Source of the DNA: Planctomycetaceae bacterium
GTDB lineage: Bacteria > Planctomycetota > UBA1135 > GCA-002686595
NCBI GenBank assembly: GCA_013360535.1
Contig: JABWBL010000120.1
Coordinates: 1 to 8,368, forward strand
Length of the DNA stretch: 8,368 bases
Direction of reading: 5' to 3'
Within the stretch, counting starts at the first letter, position 1. Every line of letters begins with the position of its first letter. Shown piece by piece: positions 5,944-8,368 of the stretch. The notes under the pieces are model-generated. The model saw nothing but the letters and a program-made list of their open reading frames with translations, was not told the DNA's origin and did not search any database. Position numbers and translations under genes: made by a program.

Positions 5944-5973
5944 ATGCCCGGGTGGGCAGGAAGTGTCCGATGA
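5944..5973 (+). CDS. Possible 9-codon leader ORF ahead of purH
   Basis: An ATG at 5944 opens MPGWAGSVR and stops at the TGA at 5971-5973, which overlaps the purH ATG (ATGA at 5970-5973). A small stem TGCCC/GGGCA (5945-5949 with 5954-5958) lies within it, touching the purH ribosome binding site. There is no ribosome binding site for the leader ORF itself, so it may be chance. Confidence 0.2.
   Translation: MPGWAGSVR
5958..5963 (+). promoter_or_regulatory. Ribosome binding site of purH (AGGAAG)
   Basis: AGGA at 5958-5961 lies eight bases before the ATG at 5970. It decides in favour of that start over a GTG in the same frame at 5952. Confidence 0.65.
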
Positions 5974-7562
5974 CTCACAAGATCGCGCGGGCTCTGCTGA
6001 GCGTTTCCGACAAGACCGGCCTCGAGGGTTTCGCTCGCCAGCTCGCCCAACGTGGCGTCGAGCTGCTCTCGACCGGAGGCACGTACAAGGCGCTCGCTGC
6101 CGCCGGCATCGCGGTGCGCGAAGTGTCGGACTACACCGGCTTCCCCGAGATGATGCACGGGCGTGTCAAGACGCTGCACCCCAAGGTGCACGGCGGCATC
6201 CTCGCGCTGCGCGACGAGCCGAGCCATGTCGGCGCGATGAAGGAGCACGGCATCGCCGCGATCGACCTCGTCGTGATCAACCTCTATCCGTTCGAGGCGA
6301 CGGTCGCGAAGGCCGGCGTCGCGCGCGAGGAGGCGATCGAGCAGATCGACATCGGCGGGCCGTCGATGGTGCGTTCCGCCGCGAAGAACCACCGTTTCGT
6401 CGGCATCGTCACCGATCCGGCGGACTACGGGCGCGTGCTGGACGAGCTCGAGAAGAACGCCGGCGCACTGACCGACGGCTTGAAGCGCGAGCTCGCGCTC
6501 AAGGCCTTCCAGGCGACGGCGCGTTACGACGCGGCGATCTCCGCGTGGCTCTTCGCGCAGGAACTCGCCGACGGCCGCACCGACGACATGTACCCCGAGA
6601 GCGCCGTGCTCGTCGGCCGCAAGGTGATGAGCCTGCGCTACGGCGAGAATCCGCACCAGACGGCCGCGTTCTACGCGCAGTCGGGCGTGCGCGAGCCCTC
6701 GATCGCCACGGCCGAGATCCAGAACGGCAAGCAGCTCTCCTACAACAACCTGGTCGACCTCGACTCGGCGCTGGCGCTCGCGAAGGAGTTCGACGAGCCG
6801 TTCGTCGCGGTGCTCAAGCACAACAATCCCTGCGGCGCGGCGGCCGCGACGACGATCGCGAGCGCGCTCGAGAAGGCCTGGGCGGGCGATCCCGTGTCGG
6901 CCTTCGGTTCGGTGCTCGCCTTCACGCGCCCGCTCGACCTCGCGTCGGCGGAATTCCTCGTGTCCGGCAACCGTTTCGTCGAGGCGATCGTCGCACCGAG
7001 CTTCGACGAGGACGCGTTTGCGCTGCTCACGCAGAAGCCCAAGTGGGGCAAGAGCGTGCGCCTGCTCTCCTGCGGGCCGTTCGCGAGCACTTCGCGCGAC
7101 GTGCGCGACCTCGAGTGGAAGAAGCTCACCGGCGGCTTCCTGCTGCAACAGCGAGACCTGCGTGCGGAGCTCGAAGGCGATGCCAAGGTCGCGACGAAGC
7201 TCGCACCGACGCGCGAGCAGATGAGCTCGATGCTCTTCGCCGCGCGCATCTGCAAGCACGTCAAGTCGAACGCGATCGTCGTCGCCAGTGGAACCGAAGT
7301 GCTCGGCGTCGGCGCCGGCCAGATGAGCCGCGTCGACAGCGTGCGCCTCGCGATCGCGAAGGCCGGCGCGCGCGCGCAGGGCTCCGTGCTCGCCTCCGAC
7401 GCGTTCTTCCCGTTCCCCGACGGTGTGGAAACGGCCATCGACGGCGGCGTTCGGGCGATTTTGCAGCCGGGCGGCTCCGTGCGCGACGCGGAGGTGCTCG
7501 CCACCTGCGACACGCGCGGCGTCGCGATGGTGTTCACCGGACTCCGACACTTCCGGCACTAG
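5970..7562 (+). CDS. purH: Bifunctional AICAR formyltransferase / IMP cyclohydrolase
   Basis: PurH carries out the last two steps of de novo purine synthesis in the cytoplasm. It formylates AICAR with 10-formyltetrahydrofolate, then closes the ring to IMP. The 530-residue product matches the family length (529 in E. coli). The IMP cyclohydrolase domain (about 1-200) shows SVSDKTGL, LLSTGGTYKAL, PEMMHGRVKTLHPKVHGGIL, LVVINLYPF and IDIGGPSMVRSAAKNH. The transformylase domain (about 200-530) shows LRYGENPHQ, NGKQLSYNN, the catalytic KHNNPCG (Lys283-His284), WAGDPVSAFG, KSNAIVVA, SDAFFPFPDG, LQPGGSVRD and the C-terminal VFTGLRHFRH. All key segments are intact. It stands alone here, not in a pur operon. 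The ATG at 5970 has a good ribosome binding site and gives the usual N-terminus. Confidence 0.97.
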   Translation: MTHKIARALLSVSDKTGLEGFARQLAQRGVELLSTGGTYKALAAAGIAVREVSDYTGFPEMMHGRVKTLHPKVHGGILALRDEPSHVGAMKEHGIAAIDLVVINLYPFEATVAKAGVAREEAIEQIDIGGPSMVRSAAKNHRFVGIVTDPADYGRVLDELEKNAGALTDGLKRELALKAFQATARYDAAISAWLFAQELADGRTDDMYPESAVLVGRKVMSLRYGENPHQTAAFYAQSGVREPSIATAEIQNGKQLSYNNLVDLDSALALAKEFDEPFVAVLKHNNPCGAAAATTIASALEKAWAGDPVSAFGSVLAFTRPLDLASAEFLVSGNRFVEAIVAPSFDEDAFALLTQKPKWGKSVRLLSCGPFASTSRDVRDLEWKKLTGGFLLQQRDLRAELEGDAKVATKLAPTREQMSSMLFAARICKHVKSNAIVVASGTEVLGVGAGQMSRVDSVRLAIAKAGARAQGSVLASDAFFPFPDGVETAIDGGVRAILQPGGSVRDAEVLATCDTRGVAMVFTGLRHFRH

Positions 7563-7583
7563 CCGACGGGCCTGCGCGCGGAC

Positions 7584-7589
7584 TAACCT
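7584..7589 (+). promoter_or_regulatory. Candidate -10 element of the second sigma gene (TAACCT)
   Basis: TAACCT, in the context GACTAACCTCTCG, is the same hexamer as upstream of purH and ends 13 bases before the GTG at 7603. The leader would be about seven bases, and no Shine-Dalgarno sequence is present. No -35 box is seen. If this sigma factor reads its own promoter, as many ECF factors do, the motif could instead be its target site. Confidence 0.38.
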
Positions 7590-7602
7590 CTCGAACCGAA
7601 TC

Positions 7603-8160
7603 GTGACGACGACTCTCCAGCGTGTGGCGGCAGGTGACGCGGCGGCGGTGCAGGACTGCATCGACCGCTACGGTGGCCTCGTCTACACGCTGGCGCGGCG
7701 CATGTGCCCGCAGGGAGCCGAGGTCGACGACGCGGTGCAGGAAGTCTTCATCGAGCTGTGGCGCAAGGCCGAGCGTTACGACCCCAACATCGCCGAGGAG
7801 TCGGTCTTCATCGCGATGATCGCGCGGCGGCGCCTGATCGACATGCAGCGGCGGCTGGCGCGTCACGCCGGTGCCGAGGACCTGCCCGAGAGCCTCGAGG
7901 CCACCGACGTCGAGCCCGAGAGCGGGGCGGAGCTCAAGGACAGCGCCGCCGTCGCCGAGCGCGCCTTCAAGGAATTGCGGCCCGAGCAGCAGAAGGTCCT
8001 GCGTCTGGCGGTCTGGGACGGGCTCTCCCACCAGCGCATCTCCGAATTGACCGGATTGCCGCTGGGCACCGTCAAGACCCACGCCCGGCGGGGCCTGCAC
8101 CGCCTGCGCGAGCTCCTCCAGCCCTCGTCGCGGACCTCGTCCGCCGGAGGTGGCGCGTGA
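7603..8160 (+). CDS. ECF sigma factor (sigma-70 family), paired with an anti-sigma factor
   Basis: The 185-residue product has a canonical ECF layout. Region 2 is at about 14-85: DRYGGLVYTLARRM, VDDAVQEVFIELWRKAERYDP (2.2), and FIAMIARRRLIDMQRR (2.3/2.4). After an acidic linker (about 92-118) comes region 4 at 120-172, with LRPEQQKVLRLAVWDGLSHQRISELTGLPLGTVKTHARRGLHRLRELL. The GLSHQ...LPLGTVKTHARRGL helix-turn-helix resembles SigK-type ECF factors. It would direct RNA polymerase to a small regulon when released from its anti-sigma partner, whose gene overlaps its stop. The start is GTG at 7603, just after the TAACCT motif. A longer reading from GTG 7423 would lie inside purH and lacks family similarity. 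Confidence 0.92.
   Translation: MTTTLQRVAAGDAAAVQDCIDRYGGLVYTLARRMCPQGAEVDDAVQEVFIELWRKAERYDPNIAEESVFIAMIARRRLIDMQRRLARHAGAEDLPESLEATDVEPESGAELKDSAAVAERAFKELRPEQQKVLRLAVWDGLSHQRISELTGLPLGTVKTHARRGLHRLRELLQPSSRTSSAGGGA
8146..8150 (+). promoter_or_regulatory. Ribosome binding site GGAGG of the anti-sigma gene
   Basis: GGAGG lies six bases before the GTG at 8157, inside the end of the sigma gene. It is the best Shine-Dalgarno match in the window and supports the overlapping start. Confidence 0.7.
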
Positions 8161-8368
8161 GTGGGCGAATCCACAATTCCGAACGCCTCGAAGAACTCTG
8201 GGCGGATCGTGCCGTGTTCGGGCTCAACTCAGAGGAAGATCGCGAGCGGGAAGCGCTGGAGGCCGCGGGCGGGGAGCGTGGGCAGGCGGACGAGTTCGAG
8301 CTCGCCGCGGCCGCGGTCGCGCTCGTGCAGGCCCGGCGTCGGGGTGAGCCTCTGCCCGCAGCGCTGAG
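8157..8368 (+). CDS. Probable anti-sigma factor, N-terminal part (cut by window edge)
   Basis: From GTG at 8157 there are 70 open codons to the window end. The start overlaps the sigma stop as GTGA. The N-terminal segment ERLEELWADRAVFGLNSEED is like the amphipathic helices with which RskA-type anti-sigma factors grip region 2 and region 4. It is followed by an alanine-rich helix (FELAAAAVALVQARRRGEPLPAAL). No HxxxCxxC zinc-binding motif and no cysteine occur in the visible part, so it is not of the zinc-binding (ZAS) type as far as seen. A transmembrane helix and sensor domain are expected beyond the edge. Its role is to hold the upstream sigma factor inactive, inferred mainly from position and helix pattern. 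Confidence 0.72.
   Translation, partial: MSGRIHNSERLEELWADRAVFGLNSEEDREREALEAAGGERGQADEFELAAAAVALVQARRRGEPLPAAL

Noticed and set aside
5952..5969. GTG at 5952 as the purH start
   Set aside because: It lacks a ribosome binding site and adds six residues not usual in PurH; AGGAAG serves the ATG at 5970.
5916..5969. Purine riboswitch in the purH leader
   Set aside because: The leader is only about 54 bases, lacks a three-way junction layout, and shows just one five-pair stem.
7423..7602. GTG at 7423 as the second sigma start
   Set aside because: The added 60 residues overlap purH out of frame and do not resemble a sigma factor; GTG 7603 gives a normal ECF N-terminus.
4761..7661. Minus-strand open frame of 966 codons opposite purH
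   Set aside because: purH is certain on the plus strand. The antisense translation is arginine-, histidine- and leucine-rich with no recognisable domain, a typical shadow in GC-rich DNA.

Overview
This window is GC-rich, roughly two-thirds G+C or more by eye, and densely coded. No gap between genes exceeds about 106 bases. It looks like a chromosomal segment of a Planctomycetota-type bacterium. The main reason is a Hanks-type Ser/Thr kinase, carrying a planctomycete-style N-terminal extension, that diverges from an ECF-like sigma factor. A second ECF sigma/anti-sigma pair and exported enzymes fit that picture. The phylum is an inference; no rRNA or marker tree supports it here.

Layout from left to right: the N-terminal part of the kinase runs leftward off the window (1-411, minus). 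An intergenic control region (412-517) holds a perfect 18-bp palindrome. Then come an ECF-like sigma-70 factor (518-1102), a strong intrinsic terminator whose stem contains the sigma gene's stop codon (1095-1143), and an exported M24 aminopeptidase P (1202-2593). Next is prfB (peptide chain release factor 2, 2646-3756), interrupted by an in-frame TGA that is read through by the classic CTT-TGA-C programmed +1 frameshift. A lipoprotein alpha/beta hydrolase (3823-4833) overlaps by ATGA an exported protein of unknown function (4830-5873), and a hairpin follows (5874-5895). purH (5970-7562), the bifunctional enzyme for the last two steps of IMP synthesis, comes next. The window ends with an ECF sigma factor (7603-8160) overlapping by GTGA a probable anti-sigma factor that runs off the right edge (8157-8368).

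The genes form several short units: kinase // sigma; aminopeptidase; prfB, perhaps with the hydrolase pair; purH; and sigma plus anti-sigma. Housekeeping functions (translation termination, purine synthesis) are mixed with two regulatory modules. Five starts have a TANNNT hexamer 8 to about 60 bases upstream, and in three of them (M24, prfB, second sigma) the distance is only 8-13 bases with no Shine-Dalgarno sequence. This suggests short-leader or leaderless mRNAs. I found no tRNA, rRNA, CRISPR array, insertion sequence or phage gene. I did not find a clearly novel multi-gene system. The best candidates for something undescribed are the palindrome between kinase and sigma, the shared promoter motif, and the coupled lipoprotein-hydrolase/unknown exported protein pair.
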